The notes: generated from the sequence alone by a model not told the origin. 64,000 nucleotides of DNA from Serinicoccus chungangensis (GCF_006337125.1 NZ_CP040887.1:2356001-2420000), one strand, 5' to 3'; shown: positions 31,436 to 42,407, numbered from the stretch's first letter. Translations and numbers: made by a program.

Positions 31436-32191
31436 TCAGACGTCGCGGTGCTCCGCCGCCGCGCGCCGCTCGCAGTGGGCGCGGACCCACCGGACCGCCT
31501 CGTCCACGTCGTCGGTGACCTGCAGCAGGTCGAGGTCGCCGGCCGAGATCATGCCCTCGGCGAGCAGGGTGGAGGTGAGCCAGCCGAGCAGCGGCGACCA
31601 GTAGTCCCGCCCCAGGAGCACGATGGGGAAGTTGGTGACCTTCCCGGTCTGGATGAGGGTGAACGCCTCGAAGAGCTCGTCGAGCGTGCCGACGCCACCG
31701 GGCAGCACGACGAACCCCTCGGAGTACTTGACGAACATCGTCTTGCGGACGAAGAAGTAGCGGAAGTTGACCCCCAGGTCGACGTGGTCGTTGAGGCCGG
31801 TCTCGAAGGGCAGCTCGATCCCCAGCCCGACCGAGGTGCCCCCGGCCTGCGCCGCCCCCTTGTTGGCCGCCTCCATCACCCCCGGGCCGCCCCCGGTGAC
31901 CACGGCGTAGCCGGCGTGGACCAGCGCGCGCCCCACCTGCTCGCCCCAGGCGTAGTACGGGTGGTCGGCCGGGGTCCGGGCCGAGCCGAAGACGGCCACC
32001 GCGGGCCCGATCTCGGCCAGCGCGCCGAAGCCCTCGACGAACTCGGCCTGGATGCGCATCACCCGCCAGGGGTCGGAGTGCACCCAGTCCCCGGGGCCGG
32101 CGTCGTCGAGGAGCCGCTGGTCGGTCGTCGTGCGCGGCACCTGGGTGCCCCGGAGGGTCACCGGGCCCTTGTGGTAGTCACGGCGGGTCAC
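31436..32191 (-). CDS. LOG family protein (TIGR00730 Rossmann fold)
   Basis: 251 residues with both signature motifs: VTGGGPGVMEAANKGA and VVLPGGVGTLDELFEAFT. The family cleaves cytokinin riboside 5'-monophosphates to free base and ribose 5-phosphate. In actinobacteria (Rv1205) it makes or clears adenine-type nucleotides. The GTG start is 7 bases after a TAGGGT -10, so it is probably leaderless. Divergent from the lysozyme-like gene, upstream of DivIVA-tag. Confidence 0.9.
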   Translation of the reverse strand: MTRRDYHKGPVTLRGTQVPRTTTDQRLLDDAGPGDWVHSDPWRVMRIQAEFVEGFGALAEIGPAVAVFGSARTPADHPYYAWGEQVGRALVHAGYAVVTGGGPGVMEAANKGAAQAGGTSVGLGIELPFETGLNDHVDLGVNFRYFFVRKTMFVKYSEGFVVLPGGVGTLDELFEAFTLIQTGKVTNFPIVLLGRDYWSPLLGWLTSTLLAEGMISAGDLDLLQVTDDVDEAVRWVRAHCERRAAAEHRDV

Positions 32192-32198
32192 GCGGACG

Positions 32199-32204
32199 AC
32201 CCTA
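32199..32204 (-). promoter_or_regulatory. -10 box for leaderless LOG gene
   Basis: TAGGGT on the minus strand, 7 bases before the GTG. It pairs with a divergent -10 at 32239-32244. Confidence 0.5.
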
Positions 32205-32238
32205 CGCCAGGGTCCGCCGCGGCGCCGACGTGGACTTC

Positions 32239-32244
32239 TAGACT
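32239..32244 (+). promoter_or_regulatory. -10 box for leaderless lysozyme-like gene
   Basis: TAGACT, 6 bases before the GTG start. Confidence 0.5.
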
Positions 32245-32250
32245 GGTCCG

Positions 32251-33093
32251 GTGCCTCGTCCCACCGTCAGCCGCCTGCTCGTGCCCGCGCTCGTGATCGG
32301 GGTGACGGCGACCGGGGCGGTGCTGGGGACCCGGTGGGCGGCCGCCGAGCTGGCCCCGGCGCGGTGCACCTTCAGCGCCGCCGACCGGGAGGTGCGGCTC
32401 ACCCCCGAGCAGGCGGCCAACGCCGCGACCATCGCGGCCGTCGCCGTCCAGCGCGGCCTGCCGCCCCGCGCCGCGACCATCGCGCTGGCCACCGCCATCC
32501 AGGAGAGCAAGCTGCGCAACCTGCGCTACGGCGACGCCGACAGCCAGGGCCTGTTCCAGCAGCGCCCCAGCCAGGGCTGGGGCACGGTGGAGCAGGTGAC
32601 GGACCCGGTCTACGCCAGCAACGCCTTCTACGACGAGCTCATCGAGGTGCGCGGGTGGGACGAGGGGGTCGTCACCGAGGTGGCGCAGGAGGTGCAGCGC
32701 AGCGCCTTCCCGGACGCGTATGCCGACCACGAGTGGGAGGGACGGGTCCTGGCCTCGGTGCTCACCGGTCAGGAGGGGGCGGGCACCGGCCTGGACTGCC
32801 GGCTGGGGGGCCGGGCCGGCACCGGCTCGGCCCAGGAGGTCGCCGACAAGGCCGCCGCCCAGCTCGGGCTGACCGGCCGCCCGGACGGGCGGCTCGTGCT
32901 GCTGGAGACCGGCGACCCCGCCCGCGCGTGGGCCGCGGCGACGTGGGCGGTCAGCCACGCGCAGGCCGAGGAGATCGTCCGGGTCCAGGTGCAGGGACGG
33001 GCGTGGGACCGCGCGTCCGGCACGTGGTCCGACGCCGACGACGACGGGGCGGCGAGCGGGTCGCCGACCACCGTCGTCGTCGAGGTGGGCTGA
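32251..33093 (+). CDS. Secreted/anchored lysozyme-like protein
   Basis: 280 residues. One N-terminal hydrophobic helix (LLVPALVIGVTATGAVLG) acts as signal anchor, followed by an exported domain. The segment ALATAIQESKLRNLRYGDADSQGLFQQRPSQGWG (around res 78-111) resembles the lytic transglycosylase/lysozyme-like core, with a candidate catalytic Glu in IQESK. A C-terminal alpha-beta part ends with a Gly/Asp-rich tail. Homologues are often labelled 'heavy metal transporter', which the sequence does not support. It probably acts on or binds peptidoglycan. Convergent with gltA, 7 bases apart. Confidence 0.65.
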   Translation: MPRPTVSRLLVPALVIGVTATGAVLGTRWAAAELAPARCTFSAADREVRLTPEQAANAATIAAVAVQRGLPPRAATIALATAIQESKLRNLRYGDADSQGLFQQRPSQGWGTVEQVTDPVYASNAFYDELIEVRGWDEGVVTEVAQEVQRSAFPDAYADHEWEGRVLASVLTGQEGAGTGLDCRLGGRAGTGSAQEVADKAAAQLGLTGRPDGRLVLLETGDPARAWAAATWAVSHAQAEEIVRVQVQGRAWDRASGTWSDADDDGAASGSPTTVVVEVG

Positions 33094-33106
33094 GCGGCGG
33101 TCAGCC
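33088..33106. terminator. Small hairpin over two convergent stop codons
   Basis: A 6-bp stem GGCTGA/TCAGCC with a 7-base loop spanning both stop codons; flanking GGTGGGC and GCCCACC could extend it. Weak candidate terminator. Confidence 0.35.
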
Positions 33107-34402
33107 GCGCTGGCCCACCGGGGTGTAGTCGCGCTCGCCCTCGCCGACGTAGACCTGCCGCGGGCGGCCGATCTTGGTGGCGGGGTCGTTGATCATCTCG
33201 CGGTACTGCGCGATCCAGCCGGGCAGGCGCCCGATCGCGAAGAGCACGGTGAACATGTCCGTGGGGAAGCCCATGGACTCGTAGATGAGACCGGTGTAGA
33301 AGTCGACGTTCGGGTAGAGCTTGCGCTCGACGAAGTAGTCGTCCTCGAGGGCCTTCTGCTCCAGCTCCATCGCGAGCTCCAGCAGCGGGTTGCTGCCCGC
33401 CTTGGCGAGCATCTCGTGGGCGGTCGTCTTGACGATGGCCGCGCGCGGGTCGTAGTTCTTGTAGACCCGGTGGCCGAAGCCCATGAGCTTGACCCCGTCC
33501 TCCTTGTCCTTGACCTTGCGGACGAACTCGGAGACGTCACCGCCGTCGGCCTTGATCTGGTCGAGCATCGCCAGGACGGCGCTGTTGGCCCCCCCGTGCA
33601 GCGGGCCGGACAGGGCGTGGATGCCGGCGGAGATGGCGTTGTAGAGGTTGGCCTCAGAGGAGCCCACCAGCCGCACGGTGGAGGTGGAGCAGTTCTGCTC
33701 GTGGTCGGCGTGGAGGATGAACAACTGGTCCAGGGCCCGGGCCACGAGCGGGTCCAGCTCGTACTTCTCGGTCGGCTGCCCGAACGTCATCCAGAGGAAG
33801 TTCTCGACGAGGTTGTAGTCGTTGTTCGGGTAGAGGATCGACTGGCCCTGGCTCTTGCGGAAGGCGTAGGCCGCGATGGTCGGCAGCTTGGCCATGAGCC
33901 GGACCGTGGAGATCTCCACGGCCTCGGGGTCGTGGGGGTCCAGGCTGTCCTGGTAGAAGGTGCCCATCGCCGAGACCCCCGAGGAGAGCACCGACATGGG
34001 GTGGGCGTCCCGGGGGAAGCCGTCGAAGAAGTTCTTCATGTCCTCGACGAGCAGGGTGTGCCGACGCAGCCGCTGGTCGAACTCCTCCAGCTCGCTGGCG
34101 GAGGGCAGCTCGCCGTAGATGAGCAGGTAGCTGGTCTCCAGGAAGGTGGACTGCTCGGCCAGCTGCTCGATCGGGTAGCCGCGGTAGCGCAGGATGCCCT
34201 CGCCGCCGTCGATGTAGGTGATCTCCGACTGGCAGGAGGCGGTGTTGACGAAGCCCACGTCGAGGGTCACGTCCCCGGTCGTCTTGAGCAGCGTGCTGAT
34301 GTCGAGCCCGTTGTTGCCCTCGGCTGCCGGCACGACCGGCAGGGACAGCTCGTGGCCGGCGTGGGTCAGGCTGGCCGAGGGCGTGCTCGTGGTGTCGGTC
34401 AT
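33101..34402 (-). CDS. gltA: Citrate synthase (type II)
   Basis: 433 residues. Condenses acetyl-CoA and oxaloacetate at the entry to the TCA cycle. Active-site regions are intact: LHADHEQNCSTSTVRLVGSS (His), SGPLHGGANSAVL (His), MGFGHRVYKNYDPRA (His, Arg) and DFYTGLIYESMGFP (Asp). The N-terminal extension of ~60 residues is typical of the NADH-sensitive-type large form. The ATG has AGGAGG 5 bases upstream. It follows the ferredoxin gene by 40 bases on the same strand. Confidence 0.95.
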   Translation of the reverse strand: MTDTTSTPSASLTHAGHELSLPVVPAAEGNNGLDISTLLKTTGDVTLDVGFVNTASCQSEITYIDGGEGILRYRGYPIEQLAEQSTFLETSYLLIYGELPSASELEEFDQRLRRHTLLVEDMKNFFDGFPRDAHPMSVLSSGVSAMGTFYQDSLDPHDPEAVEISTVRLMAKLPTIAAYAFRKSQGQSILYPNNDYNLVENFLWMTFGQPTEKYELDPLVARALDQLFILHADHEQNCSTSTVRLVGSSEANLYNAISAGIHALSGPLHGGANSAVLAMLDQIKADGGDVSEFVRKVKDKEDGVKLMGFGHRVYKNYDPRAAIVKTTAHEMLAKAGSNPLLELAMELEQKALEDDYFVERKLYPNVDFYTGLIYESMGFPTDMFTVLFAIGRLPGWIAQYREMINDPATKIGRPRQVYVGEGERDYTPVGQRG

Positions 34403-34442
34403 GAGGTCCTCCTGGTCGGGGTGGGCCGGTGGGGGGTGCGCG

Positions 34443-34769
34443 TCACTCGTCGTGGGACTGCGGGGGCAGCACCGCGATGACCGGGTGGTCCTTGGCGATG
34501 ACGCCCATCTTGGCCGCCCCGCCGGGGCTGCCGAGGTCGTCGAAGAACTCGACGTTGGCCTTGTAGTAGTCCGCCCACTCCTCCGGGACGTCGTCCTCGT
34601 AGTAGATCGCCTCGACCGGGCAGACCGGCTCGCACGCACCGCAGTCCACGCACTCGTCAGGGTGGATGTAGAGGGAGCGTTCTCCCTCGTAGATGCAGTC
34701 GACCGGGCACTCCTCGATGCAGGCCTTGTCCTTCAGGTCCACGCAGGGCTGGGCGATCACGTACGTCAT
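34443..34769 (-). CDS. fdxA: 7Fe ferredoxin FdxA
   Basis: 108 residues with the [3Fe-4S] ligands [18 protein letters not shown] and the [4Fe-4S] ligands [16 protein letters not shown], then the long C-terminal extension typical of actinobacterial FdxA/FdxC (M. tuberculosis Rv1177). It carries electrons to P450s or redox enzymes. I chose ATG 34769 because TAGTCT lies 6 bases upstream, giving a leaderless message. An in-frame GTG sits 6 bases earlier. Confidence 0.95.
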
Positions 34770-34775
34770 GGGCAC

Positions 34776-34781
34776 AGACTA
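34776..34781 (-). promoter_or_regulatory. -10 box for leaderless fdxA transcript
   Basis: TAGTCT on the minus strand, 6 bases before the ATG. It probably also drives gltA downstream. Confidence 0.55.
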
Positions 34782-34842
34782 CGGCGTCGTGGCCCAGGAC
34801 CGCCTCATGGGGTCCTCGCCCCGCGACGCGCGTCGTCGGGGC

Positions 34843-36657
34843 TCACCGGTCCCCCGCCCGGGGGTTGGTGCACACGATCTCGTCGGCCGCGTCGTAGGTG
34901 GTGGTGAAGTCGTCGCGGGAGACCTCGTCGCCGCCCTGGAGGAGGATCCGGATGTTGCGGATCGTGAAGCCCTCGGCGCGCGCCTGGTCGACGCAGTCCG
35001 CGCTGTCGTCCTCCCGGCGCTCCCCCTGGGTGACGTCACGCCGCTCGCCGTCCACCGTGCGGACGGTGTACTGCTTGTCACCCAGCAGGACCATGTGGAT
35101 CTCGTCCCCGGTGATCCACGTGCGCACGACCACCGGCGTGTCCGTGTCGTTGGTCCACAGGTTGTCGATCCACGGCAGCGCCAGGGTCGCCTCGCGCCCT
35201 GCCGGGTAGCGCGGGATGTAGAACGAGTGGGTCGTGTGGGCGTCCAGCTGGACGCCGGCGAACCACGAGGCGTTGAACACCACGGTGGAGATCTGCGACA
35301 GACCACCGCCGAGGCCCATGACCAGCTCGCCGTCGACGATGACGGGCGCCTCGGCATACCCCGCCTCCTCGCTGACCTCCCCGAGGGCGGCGCCGAGGCT
35401 GAACTGCTCGCCCGGCATCACCACCGTCCCGTTGACGTTGCTGACACCCGTGCGCAGGTTGGCCGTGCGCGCCTCGTAGTCCGGGCCGCTGGGGAACACC
35501 GAGACGAAGGAGGACATCTGCGAGAAGGACCACTCCCGCGCGACGGCGTTGGTGATCTGCGGTCGGACGGTGTCGATGCCCGCCGCGACGGTCCGGTCCT
35601 CGCCGGTCTCCTGCAGCGCCCCCTCGACGGCGTCGACGAGGCCCTCCTCGACGAGCGCGTAGCCGACCTGGCCACCGACCACCTCGACCGAGGAGCCGGC
35701 CAGGCGGACGGTCGCGTCGCGCGGACCGCGCTCGAGGCGGCCGAGGTCCTGCCGGACCCGCGCGAGCGTGGCCTCGGCGTCGATCCCCAGCGCGAGGGCG
35801 CCGTCCGTCTGCTCGACGGTGAGCAGCTGCAGCAGGTCCCGACGCGCGAGCTGGGCGGTGGCCTCCTCCTCCTGCTCGCCCTCGCCGCGGGTCGCCTCGA
35901 CGACGACGGGCGCCGCCAGCGCCGGGTCCAGGACCTCCTCGGTGAAGCGGTCGATCTCCGCGGAGGTCAGCTCCGGGCGCTGGCTCGAGGCGACGCCGGC
36001 GACCTCCCGGTCCGGCCCCTGGTCCTCTCCCCAGACCTGCTCGACCCAGGCCTCCTCCAGCTCCTCGACGGTCTCGTCCACTTCCAGCGTGCGTCCGGTC
36101 CGCGCCGCGGTGACGTCCACCCCGTCCGGCGTGAGGCCGACCTCCCCGTCGACCGGCTCGGTGTCGTAGTCCGCGGCCAGGCGGGTGACCTCCGCGCGCA
36201 GCGCCTCCTCGTCCACGCCCCCGTAGAGGGGCAGGTCCTGGTCGGCGCCCGCGACGTGGTCCCAGAGGCGTGCCGGGTGGAAGGAGAGCCCGGTCACCCC
36301 CCGCAGGGTGCGGTCCAGGTCGAGGGACAGGCCGGCGTCCTCGGGGACGAGCTCGATCCGCTCGGTCTCCTCCGCGGACCCGTCCTCCGGGCGCAGCGTG
36401 AGCACGAGCGGCTCGGTGGTGCGGTCGCCGAACTCCCGGGTCAGCTCGGCCCGGACCTCCTCGTCGGTCAACGACCCGATCTCCACCCCGGCCACGCTGA
36501 CGCCCGACGGCGGACGGTCCTGGAAGTACAGCGCGGCACCGACGTAGACCGCCGCGAGCACGAGCAGCGCCGCGGCCAGCCGGCCCACCACGGACCACCA
36601 GCCGCGGCCGTCGCCCTCCTCGCGGAGGGTTCCTGGTCGATCGGTGGCGTCAGCCAT
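34843..36657 (-). CDS. VanW family membrane-anchored protein with PG-binding-like repeats
   Basis: 604 residues. One transmembrane helix (VGRLAAALLVLAAVYVGAAL, res ~24-43) is followed by two YoaR/PG-binding-4-like modules (each around IGSLTDEEVRAELTREFG and later repeats) and a C-terminal VanW domain (NLRTGVSNVNGTVVMPGEQF, GYAEAPVIVDGELVMGLGGG, SQISTVVFNASWFAGV). A strongly acidic surface is apparent. VanW proteins are found in glycopeptide-resistance clusters and as general wall proteins, with unknown activity. It is probably a cell-wall-facing protein. The ATG has GGAG 5 bases upstream. Confidence 0.85.
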   Translation of the reverse strand: MADATDRPGTLREEGDGRGWWSVVGRLAAALLVLAAVYVGAALYFQDRPPSGVSVAGVEIGSLTDEEVRAELTREFGDRTTEPLVLTLRPEDGSAEETERIELVPEDAGLSLDLDRTLRGVTGLSFHPARLWDHVAGADQDLPLYGGVDEEALRAEVTRLAADYDTEPVDGEVGLTPDGVDVTAARTGRTLEVDETVEELEEAWVEQVWGEDQGPDREVAGVASSQRPELTSAEIDRFTEEVLDPALAAPVVVEATRGEGEQEEEATAQLARRDLLQLLTVEQTDGALALGIDAEATLARVRQDLGRLERGPRDATVRLAGSSVEVVGGQVGYALVEEGLVDAVEGALQETGEDRTVAAGIDTVRPQITNAVAREWSFSQMSSFVSVFPSGPDYEARTANLRTGVSNVNGTVVMPGEQFSLGAALGEVSEEAGYAEAPVIVDGELVMGLGGGLSQISTVVFNASWFAGVQLDAHTTHSFYIPRYPAGREATLALPWIDNLWTNDTDTPVVVRTWITGDEIHMVLLGDKQYTVRTVDGERRDVTQGERREDDSADCVDQARAEGFTIRNIRILLQGGDEVSRDDFTTTYDAADEIVCTNPRAGDR

Positions 36658-36708
36658 CTGCGCTCCGTCCCTGTCGTCCGGTCGTGGCGGGGGCGCCGCG
36701 CCCCGTGG

Positions 36709-37230
36709 TCACCGCAGCTCTCCCAGCCGCCCACGGTAGTGCACCAGCGCAGGACGGTCCGTCGGTCCCGCGTCGAGGGCGAGCACCTCGCCGAGCGCGA
36801 GGACGTGGTCACCGGCCTCCCGCAGGTCGACGGTCCGGCACTCGAAGCTGGCGAGCGCGTCGTCGACGACCGCCATGCCGCTGGCGGCTCCCCGGTGGTG
36901 CGGGACCCGGCCCAGCTGGTCGTGCAGCGGACGGCCGGTCTCGCCGAGCCACTCCGCCGTGCCCCGCTGGGCCGAGGTCAGCACGCTGACCGCGAAGTCC
37001 GCCCCGGCCTCGAGCCCCTCCAGGACGCGGGCCTCCGGGTGCAGGCTGACGAGGAGCAGCACGGGCTCGAGGGAGACGCTGGTGAGGGAGTCCACGGTCA
37101 GCGCGACGTCGTGGCCGCGCACCTGGGACGTCACCACCGCGACGCCGCTGGCGAACCGGCTCATCGCGAGGCGGTAGGTCGCGGGGTCCACGGTCCCCGC
37201 GGCGGGCGGACCCGGCTGGTGCGCGCTCAT
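36709..37230 (-). CDS. Flavin reductase family protein (FMN-binding split barrel)
   Basis: 173 residues: TYRLAMSRFASGVAVVTSQV, ALTVDSLTSVSLEPVLLLVS, FAVSVLTSAQRGTAEWLG and FECRTVDLREAGDHVLALGE, the standard motifs of short-chain NAD(P)H:flavin reductases. They supply reduced FMN/FAD to monooxygenases. No monooxygenase gene is adjacent. The ATG overlaps the mshB stop as ATGA, so the two genes are co-translated; a link to mycothiol or redox defence is possible but inferred. Confidence 0.88.
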   Translation of the reverse strand: MSAHQPGPPAAGTVDPATYRLAMSRFASGVAVVTSQVRGHDVALTVDSLTSVSLEPVLLLVSLHPEARVLEGLEAGADFAVSVLTSAQRGTAEWLGETGRPLHDQLGRVPHHRGAASGMAVVDDALASFECRTVDLREAGDHVLALGEVLALDAGPTDRPALVHYRGRLGELR

Positions 37231-38135
37231 GCGGGCGGCGTCCCCTGCGCGCGGGCGAGCGCCTCCCGGGACGCCGGCCACACGGCATACCCCTCGCGAC
37301 CGGGGAGCCGGGCGGCGACGTCGTTCGAGAGGGTGTACCACCCGTCGTGCAGGGTCACCTGGGTGGGGTGCTCGGCGAGCGCCGCGCGCTGGCGGCGCAG
37401 CGCGCCCTCGTCCACGACGGCGTGCGTCACCAGCGCGTCGTCCACGACGTTCGGCGGGTAGGGGTCCTCCGGGCCCGGCACCCGCGCCGGGCCACCGGCC
37501 GGGCTGCGCGCACCGGCCGGGACGTGGGCGGCCAGCCAGCGCCGGTCCTCCCGCGCCCAGGAGGCCGGGACGAGCGCGACGTAGAGCCGCGGCGCCGCAC
37601 CCGGGGCCTCCTCGGTGAGCAGCTGCACGGCGCGGGCGGTGACGCGGTGCGTCTGGACGTGGTCGGGGTGGGCGTACCCGCCCCAGGGGTCGTACGTCAG
37701 GACGAGGTCGGGGCGCAGCCGCCGGAGGAGGTCGGCGAGGAGGGCGGCGGCCTCCTCGACGTCCGCGCCGGCGAAGGCCCGGGGGTGGGAGGCGGCGGAC
37801 GAGCCGGCCATGCCGCTGTCCCGCCAGCGGGCGCGCGCGCCACCGAGCAGGTGGTGCTCCACCCCGAGCCGACCCATGGCGCGGGACAGCTCACCTCGTC
37901 GGTGCTCGGCGAGCGCCGGCCCGTCACCCTCCAGCGCGCGCAGCGAGGGGGTGATGACCTCACCCTCCTCACCGAGGGTGCAGGTGACGACGTGGACGTC
38001 GTCACCGGCCTCGACGTGGTGCGCCAGGGCCAGCCCCGTGGCGAGGGTCTCGTCGTCGGGGTGGGCGTGCACCGCGACCAGCCGCGACGGCCTGCCGGGG
38101 GGCAGTCCGTCGCGCAGGTCCGGGCGCACCGGCAC
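37227..38135 (-). CDS. mshB: GlcNAc-inositol deacetylase (mycothiol biosynthesis)
   Basis: 302 residues of the PIG-L/LmbE deacetylase family. Zinc ligands are seen in AVHAHPDDETLATG (res ~21-34) and WGGYAHPDHVQTH, with VVTCTLGEEGEVI as the conserved strand. MshB deacetylates GlcNAc-Ins in the second step of mycothiol synthesis, the main thiol of these bacteria. Mca, the mycothiol-conjugate amidase, is a close paralogue. Length (302) and the location next to typA, as in Rv1170-Rv1165, favour MshB. GTG start with AAGGG 8-9 bases upstream; 3 bases after the typA stop. Confidence 0.88.
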   Translation of the reverse strand: MPVRPDLRDGLPPGRPSRLVAVHAHPDDETLATGLALAHHVEAGDDVHVVTCTLGEEGEVITPSLRALEGDGPALAEHRRGELSRAMGRLGVEHHLLGGARARWRDSGMAGSSAASHPRAFAGADVEEAAALLADLLRRLRPDLVLTYDPWGGYAHPDHVQTHRVTARAVQLLTEEAPGAAPRLYVALVPASWAREDRRWLAAHVPAGARSPAGGPARVPGPEDPYPPNVVDDALVTHAVVDEGALRRQRAALAEHPTQVTLHDGWYTLSNDVAARLPGREGYAVWPASREALARAQGTPPA

Positions 38136-38138
38136 GGC

Positions 38139-40061
<1,923 letters not shown>

Positions 40062-40098
40062 GCCCCCAGTGTCTCACTCCCGAGGCGTCGGGCCGACC

Positions 40099-40521
40099 TC
40101 ACACCGGCCGGGCCGGTCCGCGGTGGAGGAGCTGCGCGAGGTGCCGGACGACCGGCACGTCGTGCTCGAGCCAGGGCACGCCCCACAGGTCCTCGGGGCC
40201 CAGCCACCGCAGCTCGCCGTGGTCCTGCAGCGGCCGCGGCGGGGGCTGGGCCTGCTCGGGCACCGCCCACCACAACCGCATGGACCACGGGCTCGCCAAC
40301 GGCCAGTCGCCCCCGACCCGGCCCCCGAGGACGATCTGGACGCCGAGCTCCTCGCGCGCCTCCCGTACCGCGGCCGCGGCGGGCTCCTCCCCCGGCTCCA
40401 CCTTGCCTCCGGGGAACTCCCAGCCGCCCGCCAGCGAGGCGGGGGCGCTGCGGCACCCGGCCAGGACGCGGGTCGGGTGCTCCAGCGAGTCGCAGAGGGC
40501 GACGGCGGCCACGAGCTGCAC
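40099..40521 (-). CDS. MutT-type Nudix hydrolase (8-oxo-dGTP or CTP pyrophosphatase)
   Basis: 140 residues: [20 protein letters not shown] followed by [10 protein letters not shown] forms an intact Nudix box, preceded by VLAGCRS. The size and order match MutT2-type proteins (Rv1160), which remove damaged or excess pyrimidine/purine triphosphates. GTG start with GAGGAT about 8 bases upstream. It lies upstream of typA on the same strand and is divergent from the ABC importer operon. Confidence 0.88.
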   Translation of the reverse strand: MQLVAAVALCDSLEHPTRVLAGCRSAPASLAGGWEFPGGKVEPGEEPAAAAVREAREELGVQIVLGGRVGGDWPLASPWSMRLWWAVPEQAQPPPRPLQDHGELRWLGPEDLWGVPWLEHDVPVVRHLAQLLHRGPARPV

Positions 40522-40676
40522 CGGCTCATCCTCGCACCCCCGTCGAGCTTGCCGCAGGGGCAGGTCACGGTCCCGTCACGAACGGCCCGTCACCCTTGGC
40601 AACCGGCCCCCGGTGTGGTGAGGTCACCCCCTATACCGGGCTATCCGCGTCCGGTCATGACGCTGTAGGAGGAACG

Positions 40677-42368
40677 ATGAAGAACCGCAGGGTCGCGATC
40701 GCCGCGACCAGTGCAGCTCTGGCCCTCGTGCTGAGCTCGTGCGCCGAGTCCGAACGCGACGACAGCTCCGGCGAGGGCGACGGCGCCTCCGGGTCGCAGG
40801 ACGCCGGCGGTGGCGAGGCCTCGGACGCCACCTTCGTGTTCGGTGCCGCCGGCGCCCCCACCACCTTCGACCCCTTCTACGCCAGCGACGGGGAGACCTT
40901 CCGCGTCACCCGGCAGATCTTCCAGAACCTCGTGGGCATCGAGCCGGGGGGCACCGAGTTCGTGCCCGAGCTCGCCACCGAGTGGGAGTCCTCCGAGGAC
41001 GGCCTCACCTGGACCTTCCAGCTCCAGGACGGCGTGACCTTCCACGACGGCGAGCCCTTCGACGCCGAGGCGGTCTGCTACAACTTCGAGCGCTGGGCCG
41101 ACCAGAACGAGGCCGGCCAGAACCCGTCGGCCGCCTACTACTACGGCAACGACTTCGGCTTCGGCGAGGACTCGCTCTACGAGAGCTGCACGGCCACCGA
41201 CGAGATGACCGCCGAGGTCGTCCTCACCCGGGCCACCGGCAAGTTCCCCGGCGTGCTCTCCCAGAGCTCCTACGGCATCTCCTCCCCCGCCGCCCTCGAG
41301 GAGTACGACGCCAACGGCATCGAGGTGCAGGGCGAGGGGTTCACCTTCCCGGAGTACGCCACGGACCACCCGACCGGGACCGGGCCGTTCGTGTTCGACT
41401 CCTTCGACGGCACCAGCAACGTCACCCTGACCCGCAACGACGACTTCTGGGGCGAGCCGGCCGGCGTCCAGGAGATCATCTTCCGGATCATCAGCGACGA
41501 GACCGCGCGTCGCCAGGAGCTGGAGTCCGGCACCATCAACGGCTACGACCTGCCGAACCCGGTGGACTGGGCCGGGCTCGAGGAGGCCGGCAACCAGGTC
41601 CTCATCCGGGACCCCTTCAACATCCTCTACCTCGCCCTCAACCCGGTGGCGGACCCGCAGCTGGAGGACCCGCTGATCCGCCGGGCGCTCTACCACGCGA
41701 TCAACCGCGAGGAGCTGGTCGCCAGCCAGCTGCCCGACGGCGCGGAGGTGGCCACGCAGTTCATCCCGCCGACGGTGGCCGGCTACAACGAGTCCATCGA
41801 GCCCTACGCCTACGACCCCGAGGCGGCACAGGACCTGCTCGAGGAGGCCGGCGCGTCCGACCTGACCATCGATCTGTGGTACCCCACCGAGGTGACCCGG
41901 CCCTACATGCCGAACCCGCAGGCCATCTACGACGCGGTCGCCGCGGACTGGGAGGCCGTCGGGGTGACCATCAACCCCGTCGCCCGCCCGTGGGCCGGCG
42001 GCTACATCGACGGCACGCAGCAGAGCCAGGCGCCCGCCTTCTTCCTGGGCTGGACCGGCGACCTGAACTCGGCGGACAACTTCCTGTGCGCCTTCTTCTG
42101 CGGTGAGGACAACCAGTTCGGCACCTCGGCGCTGCCCTTCCAGGACGAGCTCCAGGAGGGTCTGCGCGCCGGCGACGCCGAGCCCGACGAGGACGCCCGC
42201 ACGGCGCTCTACGAGGAGCTCAACGCGCAGATCATGTCCGAGGAGTGGCTGCCCGGCCTGCCGCTGAGCCACTCCCCGCCGGCCATCGTGGTCGGTCCCA
42301 ACGTCGAGGGGCTCATCCCCAGCCCCCTGACGGCCGAGGACTTCTCCACGATCACCCTCAGCGAGTGA
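40677..42368 (+). CDS. Peptide ABC transporter substrate-binding lipoprotein (DppA/OppA family)
   Basis: 563 residues of SBP family 5. The lipoprotein signal is MKNRRVAIAATSAALALVLS followed by the lipobox Cys22, then an acidic Gly/Ser linker. Family motifs include PTTFDPFYASDGETFRVTRQ, LATEWESSEDGLTWTFQL, VTFHDGEPFDAEAVCYNFER and GTGPFVFDSF. It captures di- or oligopeptides for the permease encoded next. AGGAGGAA precedes the ATG. The 155-base spacer holds CTATACC and CTATCC as possible -10 boxes and three GTCAC repeats (40564-40593). It is followed by two strong hairpins before the permease genes. Confidence 0.93.
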   Translation: MKNRRVAIAATSAALALVLSSCAESERDDSSGEGDGASGSQDAGGGEASDATFVFGAAGAPTTFDPFYASDGETFRVTRQIFQNLVGIEPGGTEFVPELATEWESSEDGLTWTFQLQDGVTFHDGEPFDAEAVCYNFERWADQNEAGQNPSAAYYYGNDFGFGEDSLYESCTATDEMTAEVVLTRATGKFPGVLSQSSYGISSPAALEEYDANGIEVQGEGFTFPEYATDHPTGTGPFVFDSFDGTSNVTLTRNDDFWGEPAGVQEIIFRIISDETARRQELESGTINGYDLPNPVDWAGLEEAGNQVLIRDPFNILYLALNPVADPQLEDPLIRRALYHAINREELVASQLPDGAEVATQFIPPTVAGYNESIEPYAYDPEAAQDLLEEAGASDLTIDLWYPTEVTRPYMPNPQAIYDAVAADWEAVGVTINPVARPWAGGYIDGTQQSQAPAFFLGWTGDLNSADNFLCAFFCGEDNQFGTSALPFQDELQEGLRAGDAEPDEDARTALYEELNAQIMSEEWLPGLPLSHSPPAIVVGPNVEGLIPSPLTAEDFSTITLSE

Positions 42369-42374
42369 TCCCCG

Positions 42375-42404
42375 GGTGGTGGGACGGCACGCCGTCCCAC
42401 CACC
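42375..42404 (+). terminator. First of two tandem hairpins after the binding-protein gene
   Basis: A perfect 13-bp stem (GGTGGTGGGACGG-type arm as read from 42375, loop CACG), 6 bases after the stop codon. It may partly terminate transcription or protect the upstream message. Confidence 0.7.
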
Positions 42405-42407
42405 GAC

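Noticed and set aside
37310..37340. GTTCGA-like stretches as tRNA T-arms
   Set aside because: No acceptor stem or anticodon arm could be built around any GTTCGA in the window, and all such sites lie inside well-supported genes.
40561..40620. Three GTCAC repeats upstream of the peptide importer as an operator
   Set aside because: Spacing is irregular and no regulator gene is adjacent. I could not support a specific binding site.
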